Below are positions 17,364-24,883 of a DNA stretch of 33,258 bases, piece after piece. Position numbers and translations under genes: made by a program. The stretch spans positions 1-33,258 of the forward strand of contig NZ_SPQL01000025.1 of NCBI RefSeq assembly GCF_004570385.1, written 5' to 3'. Position 1 is the first letter of the stretch. Every line of letters starts with the position of its first letter. Source of the stretch: Blastococcus sp. CT_GayMR19 (lineage in GTDB: Bacteria; Actinomycetota; Actinomycetes; Mycobacteriales; Geodermatophilaceae). Below the pieces are notes generated by a model, which was not told the origin of the DNA, did no database searches, and worked only from the letters and a program-made list of their open reading frames with translations.

Positions 17364-17959
17364 GGCGTGGGCTCCCGGTACGGGAGGGCCTGGCCGATCG
17401 GGGTGCTGAGCACGGTCACCGGGGCGCTGTCGACCTCGGCGGGCAGGCGGACCTGCACGTACACGGGCCGGTCGATCGTCGTCCACACGGTGGTGTCGGG
17501 GTCGCTGATGTCGACGTACCACTGCACGCCGTTGATCTGGATCGCCGAGACGCCGACGGTGAAGCCGGCCGGCCGCTCCACGCCGCAGATGAGCACCACG
17601 GGCGGCTCTCCCCAGGCGTAGGCGAAGGGGGAGTCCGACTGCACCTGCCGGGACGGCTCGCCCTGCAGGTCGAGGGGGAGGGCGGACATGACTGCCGGGC
17701 AGGACGCGTCGGCCTCCGGGGTCACCGGCGGGACCTCGACGGGCAGGACGGGCAGGTCGGCCCGCACGGACGGCACGCTGCCCTCGATCTCGGCCGGCCC
17801 CTCGTGGCCCTCGTGATCCTCGGACCGGCCGCCCAGGACGTTGACCAGCACGACGACGGCGACGACCACCGGGACCAGCACGGCGAGCGCGATGAGCGCG
17901 GCGCGGCGGAACGGGTCCTCGGGAGGCGCCGCGGGCTGCCCGGTCAGGACGGTGCTCAG
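17354..17959 (-). CDS. DUF3515 membrane-anchored protein, probable CTG start
   Basis: A DUF3515 protein, as found in the same place in mycobacteria (Rv2980). It has one N-terminal transmembrane helix and a periplasmic domain with CPAVMSALPLDLQGEPSR, VLICGVERP and VQWYVDI; two Cys could form a disulfide. The first ordinary start is the GTG at 17881, but that begins inside the hydrophobic helix and removes its basic flank. The same frame is open upstream and encodes PPEDPFRRAALIALAVL, a typical cytosolic anchor, reaching a CTG at 17959 that overlaps the stop of the preceding Lrp-like gene (CTGA). I therefore propose a CTG start and 201 residues. Function unknown. Confidence 0.7.
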   Translation of the reverse strand: MSTVLTGQPAAPPEDPFRRAALIALAVLVPVVVAVVVLVNVLGGRSEDHEGHEGPAEIEGSVPSVRADLPVLPVEVPPVTPEADASCPAVMSALPLDLQGEPSRQVQSDSPFAYAWGEPPVVLICGVERPAGFTVGVSAIQINGVQWYVDISDPDTTVWTTIDRPVYVQVRLPAEVDSAPVTVLSTPIGQALPYREPTPGP

Positions 17960-18189
17960 ATGTTGACGACCGGGCAGGTCAGGGTGCGGGTGATCCCGTC
18001 GACCGACTGCACCCGGGCCACGACCAGCCGGCCGAGCTCGTCGATCGTCTCCGCCTCTGCCCGGACGATGACGTCGTAGGGGCCGGTGACGTCCTCGGCC
18101 TTGGCCACGCCGTCGATCTCACTGATGGTCGCGGCGACCTGGGCTGCCTTGCCGACTTCGGTCTGGATGAGGATGTAGGCGTGGACCAC
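17956..18189 (-). CDS. Stand-alone Lrp/AsnC ligand-binding (RAM) domain protein
   Basis: A 77-residue protein consisting only of the Lrp/AsnC effector-binding domain: HAYILIQTEVGKAAQVA, GVAKAEDVTGPYDVIV and the terminal LTCPVVNI. It lacks the helix-turn-helix of full Lrp regulators. Such proteins form dimers and higher oligomers and bind amino acids or adjust partner proteins. The GTG at 18189 follows GGGAAGG at good spacing. It is divergent from thiL and coupled to the DUF3515 gene by an overlapping stop. Confidence 0.9.
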   Translation of the reverse strand: MVHAYILIQTEVGKAAQVAATISEIDGVAKAEDVTGPYDVIVRAEAETIDELGRLVVARVQSVDGITRTLTCPVVNI

Positions 18190-18281
18190 GGAAGACCTTC
18201 CCTCGGGCAACACTGCCGGCACGGCGTTCCCGCCGGTCGGCGGACAATTCGGCAACCTACCCCAGCGACCGGAAGGAACCG

Positions 18282-19325
18282 ATGACTCGGCCCCGCCCAC
18301 TGGTTCCCCGCGGCGACCCGGCCGACACCGTCCGGGTGGTGGGGGAGTTCGGCGTGATCGCGCGGGTGCTGGCGCAGGCCGGCAAGGCGCGCTCCGCGGA
18401 GGTCGGACCGGGCGATGACGCCGCGGTCGTGCGCGCCCCGGACAAGCGGATCGTCGCGACCACCGACGTCCTCGTCGAGGGCCGCCACTTCCGGCGGGAC
18501 TGGTCCTCGCCGGAGGACATCGGCCACAAGGCGGCCGCGGCCAATCTCGCCGACGTCGCCGCCATGGGTGGCGTGGCCTCCGCGCTGCTCGTCGGGGTCG
18601 CCTGCCCGCCGGACACCCAGACCGCCTGGCTCGAGGGGGTGGCAGCCGGCCTCGCCGCGGAGTGCGCGCCGCTGGGGGCCGCCGTCGTCGGGGGTGACCT
18701 GGTTGCGGCGGCCTCCGACAGCGCGTCCGTGGTGATCTCGGTGACCGCGCTCGGGGACCTGTACGGGCGGCCCGCGGTGCTCCGGTCAGGGGCCCGGCAC
18801 GGCGACGTCGTGGCACTGGCCGGTCGCCTCGGGTGGGCAGCCTGCGGCCTGGCCGTCCTCCGGCGGGGGTTCAGCAGTCCGGTCGCCGCCGTGGCGGCGC
18901 ACCGCCGGCCGGCCCCGCCCTACGCGGCCGGACCGGCCGCCGCGGACGCGGGGGCGCGGGCGATGTGCGACGTCAGCGACGGGCTGCTCGCCGATGTCTC
19001 GCACATCGCCGAGAAGAGCGGCGTGATCATCGACCTGGACCGGGCCGCGCTGACCGAGGCCTGCCTGGAACCGACGGGAACCCTGCAGCAGGTGGCGGCG
19101 GCGCTGGGCGCCGACCCGCTGTCCTGGGTCCTGACCGGTGGGGAGGATCACGCCCTGGTGGCCACCTTCCCGCCCCGGGTCGCGCTCCCCGAGGGCTGGA
19201 CGGCGATCGGCACGGTGCGGGCCGTCGGCAAGAAGAAGCCGGCTGTGCTGGTGAGCGGCGAGGCGGCCGCCTCGGTCGTGAAGTCGGTCGGTGCGGAAGG
19301 TGCGGGTCATGTCCACTTCGGCTGA
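18282..19325 (+). CDS. thiL: Thiamine-monophosphate kinase
   Basis: ThiL phosphorylates thiamine monophosphate to thiamine diphosphate. The 347-residue protein belongs to the AIR-synthase/PurM-like superfamily. Visible motifs are EFGVIARVL, GPGDDAAVV, the TTDVLVEGRHF substrate segment, AANLADVAAMG, VVGGDLV, CDVSDGLLADVSHIA and VLTGGEDHALV. The ATG at 18282 follows a near-perfect GGAAGGA ribosome binding site. The C-terminus overlaps the GNAT gene by 17 bp. No TPP riboswitch is seen upstream. Confidence 0.94.
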   Translation: MTRPRPLVPRGDPADTVRVVGEFGVIARVLAQAGKARSAEVGPGDDAAVVRAPDKRIVATTDVLVEGRHFRRDWSSPEDIGHKAAAANLADVAAMGGVASALLVGVACPPDTQTAWLEGVAAGLAAECAPLGAAVVGGDLVAAASDSASVVISVTALGDLYGRPAVLRSGARHGDVVALAGRLGWAACGLAVLRRGFSSPVAAVAAHRRPAPPYAAGPAAADAGARAMCDVSDGLLADVSHIAEKSGVIIDLDRAALTEACLEPTGTLQQVAAALGADPLSWVLTGGEDHALVATFPPRVALPEGWTAIGTVRAVGKKKPAVLVSGEAAASVVKSVGAEGAGHVHFG

Positions 19326-19902
19326 GCGGCCGGTGGGCCTCGAGGGCGTGCTGCGGGACGGCGTGGCGGTCCGGTTGCGGGCGCTGCCCTACGACGACCC
19401 GGTGGCGCAGGACCTGGTGGAGCAGGTGCAGCAGGAGTACGTGGCGCGCTACGGCGGCCGGGACGAGGCGGTCGTGGACCCGGCGGAGTTCCTGCCACCG
19501 CAGGGGCTCTTCCTCGCGGCCGAGGTGGACGGCGAGCCGGTCGGCTCGGGCGCGTGGCGGGCGATGGGTGCGGGGCTGGCCGAGATCAAGCGGCTCTACG
19601 TCGCGCCCGGGTACCGCCGGCGCGGGCTCGGGCAGCTGATCGTGGACGCGCTGGAACGCACAGCTGCGCAGGCGGGCTACCGGTCGGTGGTGCTGAACTC
19701 CGGTGCGCGCCAACCCGAGGCGCTGCGGCTGTACGAGCAGCTCGGGTACGGGCCGGTGACCCCCTATGGGGTGTACGCGTGTGCCCCGGACGCCGTCTTC
19801 CTGGGCAAGGACCTCCCCGCAGTGACACCCTGCTCGTCCGACCGGGCGTCGGTCGATGAGAGCTCGTCGAACGGGAGGGAGGAGTCGACATGGGCGTCGT
19901 GA
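19309..19902 (+). CDS. GNAT family N-acetyltransferase
   Basis: A 197-residue acetyltransferase with the acetyl-CoA loop YVAPGYRRRGLGQLIVDAL (about residues 101-119) and the C-terminal EALRLYEQLGYGPV strand-helix. The substrate cannot be told. The ATG at 19309 lies inside the end of thiL, so the two are coupled. The last 30 residues (rich in Ser and acidic residues) look like an unstructured tail and its coding sequence overlaps the next start by 13 bp. Confidence 0.88.
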   Translation: MSTSAERPVGLEGVLRDGVAVRLRALPYDDPVAQDLVEQVQQEYVARYGGRDEAVVDPAEFLPPQGLFLAAEVDGEPVGSGAWRAMGAGLAEIKRLYVAPGYRRRGLGQLIVDALERTAAQAGYRSVVLNSGARQPEALRLYEQLGYGPVTPYGVYACAPDAVFLGKDLPAVTPCSSDRASVDESSSNGREESTWAS

Positions 19903-20519
19903 CCTTCTCCGCTGCGTACGGCGCGGCGGGAGCGGAGGTGGCCCCGGCCGTGGCCGAGCGGCTGGGCCTGCCGTTCCACGACCGCGCGATCCCGGCCCAG
20001 GTCGCCGGGCGGCTCGGGGTGTCGGTGGAGGAGGCGGAGGCGAACGACGAGACCGTCGTCCGTGGTCTCTGGCGGCTGGTCGCCTCGCTCGGGACGATGC
20101 CCGACCCGGTGGGTGGGGTGCTGCCGACGTCGGCCCTGCCCGACGCCCGGGCCTACCGCCAGCAGACCGAGCGGATCCTCGCCGAGATATGCGAGGGCGC
20201 GGGGGGAGTCGTCCTCGGTCGTGCGGGCGCCATGGTGCTGCGGGACCGGCCCGACGCGCTCCACGTTCGGCTGGACGGGCCGCGGGAACGGAGGCTTGCG
20301 GATGCGGTCGAGCGGTCGGGCCGGTCGCCCGACGAGGTGCGCCGCGAGATGGAGGCCAACGACCGGACCCGTGAGGCCTACGTGCGGCACTTCTACCGGT
20401 GCGACCCGTCGGCGGCCCGGCACTACCACCTGGTGATCGACAGCACCGCGATCCCGCTGGAGACGGTCGTCGACCTGGTGGTCACCGCCGCGCACGCACG
20501 GGGCATCGGCGCGCGCTGA
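19890..20519 (+). CDS. Cytidylate kinase-like family protein
   Basis: A 209-residue P-loop protein of the cytidylate-kinase-like family (PF13189). The N-terminal loop reads SAAYGAAGAEVA and lacks the GK[ST] of classical Walker A motifs, as is common in this family. It continues with LGLPFHDRAI, a helical lid region and VVLGRAGAMVLRDRP. The ATG at 19890 is preceded by GGGAGGGAGGAG, one of the strongest ribosome binding sites in the window. A nucleotide or small-molecule kinase role is likely, but the substrate is unknown. It closes the thiL-GNAT unit. Confidence 0.82.
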   Translation: MGVVTFSAAYGAAGAEVAPAVAERLGLPFHDRAIPAQVAGRLGVSVEEAEANDETVVRGLWRLVASLGTMPDPVGGVLPTSALPDARAYRQQTERILAEICEGAGGVVLGRAGAMVLRDRPDALHVRLDGPRERRLADAVERSGRSPDEVRREMEANDRTREAYVRHFYRCDPSAARHYHLVIDSTAIPLETVVDLVVTAAHARGIGAR

Positions 20520-20782
20520 GCTGCGACGTGCGGAGCCGGCCTGTCCCCGCTGACACCGGCCCGGGCCTCGTGCGCGCCCGGCGCGCGTAGCCGCCGAGCG
20601 CTGTCCGGACACTGGTCCGCCCGCCCGTCGGGACGTCCCTCCGTCGCGGCCGTGGGGGCACCATCCGCCTGCCTGTCACACCTGTCCTCCCGCCGGTAGG
20701 CACCTGTCCGCCCCCGTCGGCACCTCCCTCGCGCCTGTCGGGGCGCCCGGAATTGTCATAGGTCGCCCCTACGATCGAACAC
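20520..20782 (+). other. Intergenic region with repeated CCTGTC motifs and a palindrome
   Basis: This 263-bp gap is the longest one outside the tRNA cluster. It holds a perfect 10-bp palindrome TGTCCGGACA (20602-20611), five CCTGTC hexamers (20540, 20672, 20681, 20703, 20734), and CACCTGTCC twice at 22-bp spacing (20679-20687 and 20701-20709) with a degenerate third copy at 20721. An imperfect hairpin at about 20535-20565 could terminate the upstream unit. I see no small gene. Confidence 0.4.
20770..20775 (+). promoter_or_regulatory. -10 element for a leaderless DUF222/HNH transcript
   Basis: TACGAT ends 7 nt before the GTG at 20783 and no Shine-Dalgarno lies between. The distance places the transcription start at or beside the start codon. 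A TTGTCA at 20753-20758 is too close (11-bp spacer) to be a normal -35. Confidence 0.5.
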
Positions 20783-22723
20783 GTGATCGACCTGGATGCA
20801 GTGCTGGCCGAGCGCCCGTCGGCGTTCGAGCCGGTACTGCGCGGGTGGCTCGACGCCTGGCCCGGGCCGCTCACCGTGGAGGTCATCGACGCTCCCCGCG
20901 ACCGGTCGTATGCCATCGATCTCGAGAATCACGGGCGCGAGTACGCGTACGGCGCTTCCCAGCCGGACGAGGTCGAGGTGCCGGCCGAGGTGGCCTCCTT
21001 CGCCCGCCTGCTGGAGCGGGGTGCGGCTCATCTGGCGGCGGCGAAGGCGGTCCGTCTGCGGCAGTGTCAGGACGCGGCGGAGCTGGCGCGGGCGTTGGCG
21101 GCGTTCGCCGCCGCGCGGCCGGCGGCGGCGCTGGACCGGCCCGACGGGGAGGTGGGGGCGGCGGCGGCCGCGTCGCGGGCGGCCCGCCCGGTGGTGCTCA
21201 CGGCGGTCAGCGAGTGGGCCGTGGACGAGGTGATGGTCGCGCTGGGGTTGTCCTCGCCCGCGGCGGCGCGGCTGCTGGCCGAGTCGGTGACCCTGGTCGA
21301 GCAGCTGCCGGCCACCCTGGCCGCGCTGTCGGCCGGAACGATCAGCTGGGCGCATGCGCAGATGCTGGTCGAGGTGCTCGGCCCGATGACCGACGACGCC
21401 AAGCGCGCCGAGGTCGAGGCCCGGCTGCTGGCCAGGGCGGCGGGGAAGACGGTGCCACAACTGCGGGTGACCGCGCGGCGGGCGGTGCTGCGCGCCGACG
21501 CCGCCGAGGCGGCCCGGCGGCTGGCGCGGGCGATCCGCGATCGGCAGGTCCGTGTGTTCCCCGGCAGGGATGGAATGGCGTCCTGGGTGGCCTCGATGAC
21601 CACCCCGATGGCGCTGGCCTGTCACAACGCCCTCGAGCAGTACGCGGAGGTGTGCAAGTTCCCTGGGGACGAGCGGACGAAGGACCAGCGAATGGTCGAC
21701 TGCCTGGCGGACCTGATCCTGCGGCCTGGGGAGACCGGGTTGCCGCCAGTGCAGGCGCAGCTCACCGTCGTCACCGCGATCGACACCCTGCGCGGCGGCG
21801 ACGAGGCGGGTGAGATCGACGGCCACCCGGTGCCCGCCGCGGTGGTCCGGGAACTGGCCTACGCCCTCGACCTGCTGCCTCGACCGGCCGCTACAGCCCC
21901 GCGCGCGCCCGCCACATCCCCGCCGGCGCCCGCCACGACCACGCCCGCGCCCGCCCCGGGCACGCCGGAGACAGCGCCCACGGAGACCCCGCCGCCGACC
22001 TGCGTCCCGCTCGCCGGTCGGAACGGCACTGCCCCGACCCCCGATGACATCCCCCCGGGCCTGAGCGCCGACGAGGCCGCAGCGGCGCGGATCGCCGAGC
22101 TGCTCGGCGTCACCACCGTCGCCGGCACCGCGCTGGCGCACCTGCCGGCCATCGCGGTGGTCGAGGAGATCTCCGGTCAGCTGCTGGCCCTCACCTCTGC
22201 CGCGGGCATCCGCGCGGCGGCCACCTGCTGGCGCCGCGCCTGCCGCACCGGCACTCGCCCCTGCACCCATCCAGCCGACGGACCGGGCCTCGGTCCGCCA
22301 CCGGTAACCCCCGGCTACCGCCCGTCGGAGCCGATGCAGCGGTTCGTGCGCGCCCGCGATCGGCGGTGCCGCTTCCCCGGCTGCCGCGCGCCCGCGATCC
22401 GCTGCGACCTCGACCACAATCAGCCCTGGCCCCTCGGCGCCACCAGCGCCGACAACCTCTGCTGCCTGTGCCGCCACCACCACCGGCTCAGCCACCGGGC
22501 ACCGGGCTGGAAGATGCGCCGCCTCCCCGACGGCGGACTGGAGTGGACCACCCCCGGCGGCGACCGGCCCACCACCCACCCACCCCGATACGGCACCGAC
22601 GACCATCCGCCACCGGGCAGCGACCCTCCCCGGCAGCAGGCGCCGCCGCTCACTCTGAAGGAGCGAGTCCTGGGGCGGCGCCTACCGGCAGGAGCCCTCG
22701 ACGAGGATCCGGCGCCGTTCTGA
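20783..22723 (+). CDS. DUF222 domain protein with C-terminal HNH endonuclease domain (13E12 family)
   Basis: A 646-residue member of the actinobacterial DUF222/13E12-repeat family. The long Ala-rich helical DUF222 region covers about residues 30-350. A Pro/Ala/Thr-rich linker follows at about 365-420. A Cys-containing HNH nuclease domain lies at about 520-565: FVRARDRRCRFPGCRAP, then CDLDHNQPWPLGATSADN, then CRHHHRLSH. These proteins occur in many copies in mycobacteria and Geodermatophilaceae; in M. tuberculosis REP13E12 copies serve as phiRv1 prophage sites. Their function is not established. The start is the GTG at 20783, with a -10 just upstream. Its stop lies inside a 52-bp tandem duplication. 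Confidence 0.9.
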   Translation: MIDLDAVLAERPSAFEPVLRGWLDAWPGPLTVEVIDAPRDRSYAIDLENHGREYAYGASQPDEVEVPAEVASFARLLERGAAHLAAAKAVRLRQCQDAAELARALAAFAAARPAAALDRPDGEVGAAAAASRAARPVVLTAVSEWAVDEVMVALGLSSPAAARLLAESVTLVEQLPATLAALSAGTISWAHAQMLVEVLGPMTDDAKRAEVEARLLARAAGKTVPQLRVTARRAVLRADAAEAARRLARAIRDRQVRVFPGRDGMASWVASMTTPMALACHNALEQYAEVCKFPGDERTKDQRMVDCLADLILRPGETGLPPVQAQLTVVTAIDTLRGGDEAGEIDGHPVPAAVVRELAYALDLLPRPAATAPRAPATSPPAPATTTPAPAPGTPETAPTETPPPTCVPLAGRNGTAPTPDDIPPGLSADEAAAARIAELLGVTTVAGTALAHLPAIAVVEEISGQLLALTSAAGIRAAATCWRRACRTGTRPCTHPADGPGLGPPPVTPGYRPSEPMQRFVRARDRRCRFPGCRAPAIRCDLDHNQPWPLGATSADNLCCLCRHHHRLSHRAPGWKMRRLPDGGLEWTTPGGDRPTTHPPRYGTDDHPPPGSDPPRQQAPPLTLKERVLGRRLPAGALDEDPAPF

Positions 22724-22799
22724 GCTGTCCGTCCGACGGATCGGAGCCCTCGACGAGGATCCGGCGCCGTTCTGAGCTGTCCGTCCGACGGATCGGAGC
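22691..22799 (+). repeat. 52-bp perfect tandem duplication across the HNH gene stop
   Basis: The 52-bp unit at 22691-22742 is repeated without change at 22743-22794, followed by GGAGC, the first five bases of a third copy. Copy 1 encodes the protein's last residues GALDEDPAPF and its TGA (22721-22723). Copy 2 is noncoding. Confidence 0.95.
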
Positions 22800-22822
22800 A
22801 GCGGGTGATCGACCTGCACACA

Positions 22823-22860
22823 CGACGAACCCCGGAGGTCGGGACCTCCGGGGTTCGTCG
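22823..22860. terminator. Bidirectional hairpin terminator between the HNH gene and rpmB
   Basis: A perfect inverted repeat with 18-bp arms (CGACGAACCCCGGAGGTC and its complement) around two G. It lies between the 3' ends of two convergent genes, so it can serve both. Confidence 0.85.
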
Positions 22861-22899
22861 GACGTGCGGTGCGGGCGGCTCCGGAAGCCGGCCCTCAGC

Positions 22900-23091
22900 T
22901 CAGGCGCGCGCGACCTTGCCGGCGCGGATGCACGAGGTGCACGCGTTGATCCGGCGACGGGTGCCGGGGGCGATCAGCGCCCGCACGGACTGGATGTTCG
23001 GGTTCCAACGGCGCGGCGTGCGGCGGTGCGAGTGCGACACCGACATGCCGAAACCGGGCCCCTTGTTACAGACATCGCACACGGCAGCCAC
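22900..23091 (-). CDS. rpmB: 50S ribosomal protein L28, zinc-binding form
   Basis: A 63-residue L28 starting MAAVCDVCNKGPGFGMSVSHSHRRT (first part) with RWNPNIQSVRA and CTSCIRAGKV. Two CxxC pairs (CDVC and CTSC) show the zinc-containing C+ form. The GTG at 23091 follows GGGAG at a good spacing. It is divergent from the DAK2 gene. Confidence 0.95.
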   Translation of the reverse strand: MAAVCDVCNKGPGFGMSVSHSHRRTPRRWNPNIQSVRALIAPGTRRRINACTSCIRAGKVARA

Positions 23092-23161
23092 GGTTGATCA
23101 CTCCCAGAGATTCGTTCACAGACGGCGGGGCAAGGCAGCACCCGCAACAAGACCGTCCAGC

Positions 23162-23167
23162 AGTCTA
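23162..23167 (-). promoter_or_regulatory. Candidate -10 element for rpmB
   Basis: On the minus strand this reads TAGACT, about 70 nt upstream of the rpmB GTG. That leaves an untranslated leader of roughly 60 nt. Confidence 0.4.
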
Positions 23168-23262
23168 GCCGTTCCTCCGCGACAGTGTCGCCGCACCCCT
23201 CGACCGTGCCCCGATCCGGCACGGAACCGGTCGCGATGACCGGACCTGTCGCCCGTCATGGG

Positions 23263-23268
23263 TACCCT
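23263..23268 (+). promoter_or_regulatory. Candidate -10 element for the DAK2 gene, leaderless
   Basis: TACCCT ends 6 nt before the GTG at 23275 and no ribosome binding site intervenes, so the transcript probably starts at the start codon. Confidence 0.5.
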
Positions 23269-23274
23269 CCGCCC

Positions 23275-24879
23275 GTGCTGACGGCGCTGGACGACGCCGC
23301 GGTCGGTCAGTGGTACCGAGCCGCGGTCGACGTCCTGTCCGAGTTCCGCGGCCGACTCGACGACCTCAACGTCTTCCCGGTCCCCGACGGCGACACCGGC
23401 ACCAACCTGCTCCTCACCGCCCAGGCCGCCGTCGCGGAGCTCGACCGGCAGAGCGCACGCACCACCGAGTCGGCCTGGTCGATCCTCGCCCGCGGCGCGG
23501 TGCTCGGTGCCCGCGGCAACTCCGGAACCATCCTCGCCCAGCTCCTCCGCGGCCTCGCCGACCAGCTGGCCGGGCAGCCCCCCGCGGACGGGCCGGCCTT
23601 CGCCGGCGCCCTCCAGAAGGCCGCCGTCACCGCCTACACCGCGGTCGCGGACCCGGAGGAGGGCACGTTCCTCACCGTCGCCCGCGCGGGGGCCGACGCC
23701 GCGGTCGCGGCGGCCGACGACGGCTGCGCCGAGCTGGCCGCGGTCGTCCGCGCCGCGGCCGACGGCGCCCGCGTCGCCCTGGACGCGACGACCGAGCAGC
23801 TCGCCGCCCTCCGCGACGCCGGGGTGGTCGACGCGGGTGGCGCGGGCCTCTGCCTGGTCCTCGACGCCCTGGTGACGACGGTGACCGGTGTCGAACCGGA
23901 CCGTCCGCCCCTGGCCCGCCGGAACCATGGGCACCGGCACTCCGGCGAGGACCTTCCGCACCAGCCACCGGCCGGCCACGGCAGTGAGGTCCAGTACCTG
24001 CTCGCCGACACCGACGAGGACGCCGTCGCCCGCCTGCACCAGCGCCTCGCCGCGCTCGGCGACAGCCTCGTCGTTGTCGGCGTCGACACCCCGACGGGCC
24101 GCGAGTGGAACGTCCACGTGCACGTCGCCGACATCGGGGCCGCCATCGAGGCCGGCATCGAGGCCGGCCGTCCGTACCGGATCTCGGTGACGCCGCTGGC
24201 GCCGGTGCCGGCCTCCGCGCCCGTCCAGGGCACGCGCGCCGTCGTCGCCGTGGTCAGCAGCGACGGGCTCGCCGCGCTCTTCACCGGCGAGGGCGTCCGC
24301 GTCCTGCCGTGCGGTCCCGGCGGGGTCACCGAGGACGACGTCCTCGGCGAGATCGTCGCGTCCACCGCCCACGAGGTCGTCGTCCTGCCCAACGACTCGG
24401 AACTGATGGGCGTCGCCTCCCGCGCCGCCGTCCGTGCCCGCGACGCCGGCCGGGAGGTCGGCGTCGTGCCCACCCGCTCGCCGGTGCAGGGCCTCGCGGC
24501 GATCGCCGTCGCCGACCCCGCCCGCCGCTTCGGCGACGACGTGATCGCCATGGCCGAGGCCGCGGCCGCCACCCGCTGGGCCGAGGTCACCGTGGCCGAG
24601 CAGGAGGCGCTCACCACGGCCGGCCGGTGCCTGCCCGGGGACGCGCTGGGCTCGGCCGAGGGTGACGTGCTGATCGTGGGGAGCGACCTGGTCGCCGTCG
24701 CGTGCGAGCTCCTGGACCGGCTGCTGTCCGCGGGCGGGGAGATGGCCACGCTCGTCGTCGGCGAACGGGTGCTCGGCGACGCCGCCTGCGCACACCTCGC
24801 CGCGGCCCATCCCACGATCGAGGTCATCCGGTACGACGGCGGACCGAGCGGCGTCCCGCTCCAGGTCGGGGTCGAGTGA
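23275..24879 (+). CDS. DAK2 domain protein (FakA / dihydroxyacetone-kinase-like)
   Basis: A 534-residue protein with an N-terminal DAK2 nucleotide-binding domain: FPVPDGDTGTNLLLT, LGARGNSGTILAQLLRG and DAGVVDAGGAGLCLVLDAL. Then comes a His-rich linker (NHGHRHSGEDLPHQ) and a C-terminal domain with VVVLPNDSELMGVA and VPTRSPVQGLAAIAV. This is the architecture of FakA, the ATP-binding part of fatty-acid kinase in Firmicutes, and of the actinobacterial proteins encoded next to recG. No FakB/DegV partner is in the window, so a fatty-acid role is inference. I use the GTG at 23275 because of the -10 upstream; longer in-frame starts add an unrelated N-terminus. Confidence 0.85.
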   Translation: MLTALDDAAVGQWYRAAVDVLSEFRGRLDDLNVFPVPDGDTGTNLLLTAQAAVAELDRQSARTTESAWSILARGAVLGARGNSGTILAQLLRGLADQLAGQPPADGPAFAGALQKAAVTAYTAVADPEEGTFLTVARAGADAAVAAADDGCAELAAVVRAAADGARVALDATTEQLAALRDAGVVDAGGAGLCLVLDALVTTVTGVEPDRPPLARRNHGHRHSGEDLPHQPPAGHGSEVQYLLADTDEDAVARLHQRLAALGDSLVVVGVDTPTGREWNVHVHVADIGAAIEAGIEAGRPYRISVTPLAPVPASAPVQGTRAVVAVVSSDGLAALFTGEGVRVLPCGPGGVTEDDVLGEIVASTAHEVVVLPNDSELMGVASRAAVRARDAGREVGVVPTRSPVQGLAAIAVADPARRFGDDVIAMAEAAAATRWAEVTVAEQEALTTAGRCLPGDALGSAEGDVLIVGSDLVAVACELLDRLLSAGGEMATLVVGERVLGDAACAHLAAAHPTIEVIRYDGGPSGVPLQVGVE

Positions 24880-24883
24880 CGTC

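Noticed and set aside
18190-18281. Possible TPP riboswitch before thiL
   Set aside because: The gap is only 92 bp, shared with a divergent gene, and lacks the conserved CUGAGA and ACCUGA elements.
20783-22723. HNH gene as part of an intron, intein or restriction system
   Set aside because: No intron core, intein splice motifs, methyltransferase or specificity gene is present; the DUF222 domain places it in the 13E12 family.
22805-22816. A 12-bp match (GTGATCGACCTG) to the start of the HNH gene
   Set aside because: It is too short and has no extended similarity on either side; I cannot distinguish it from chance or from an old footprint.
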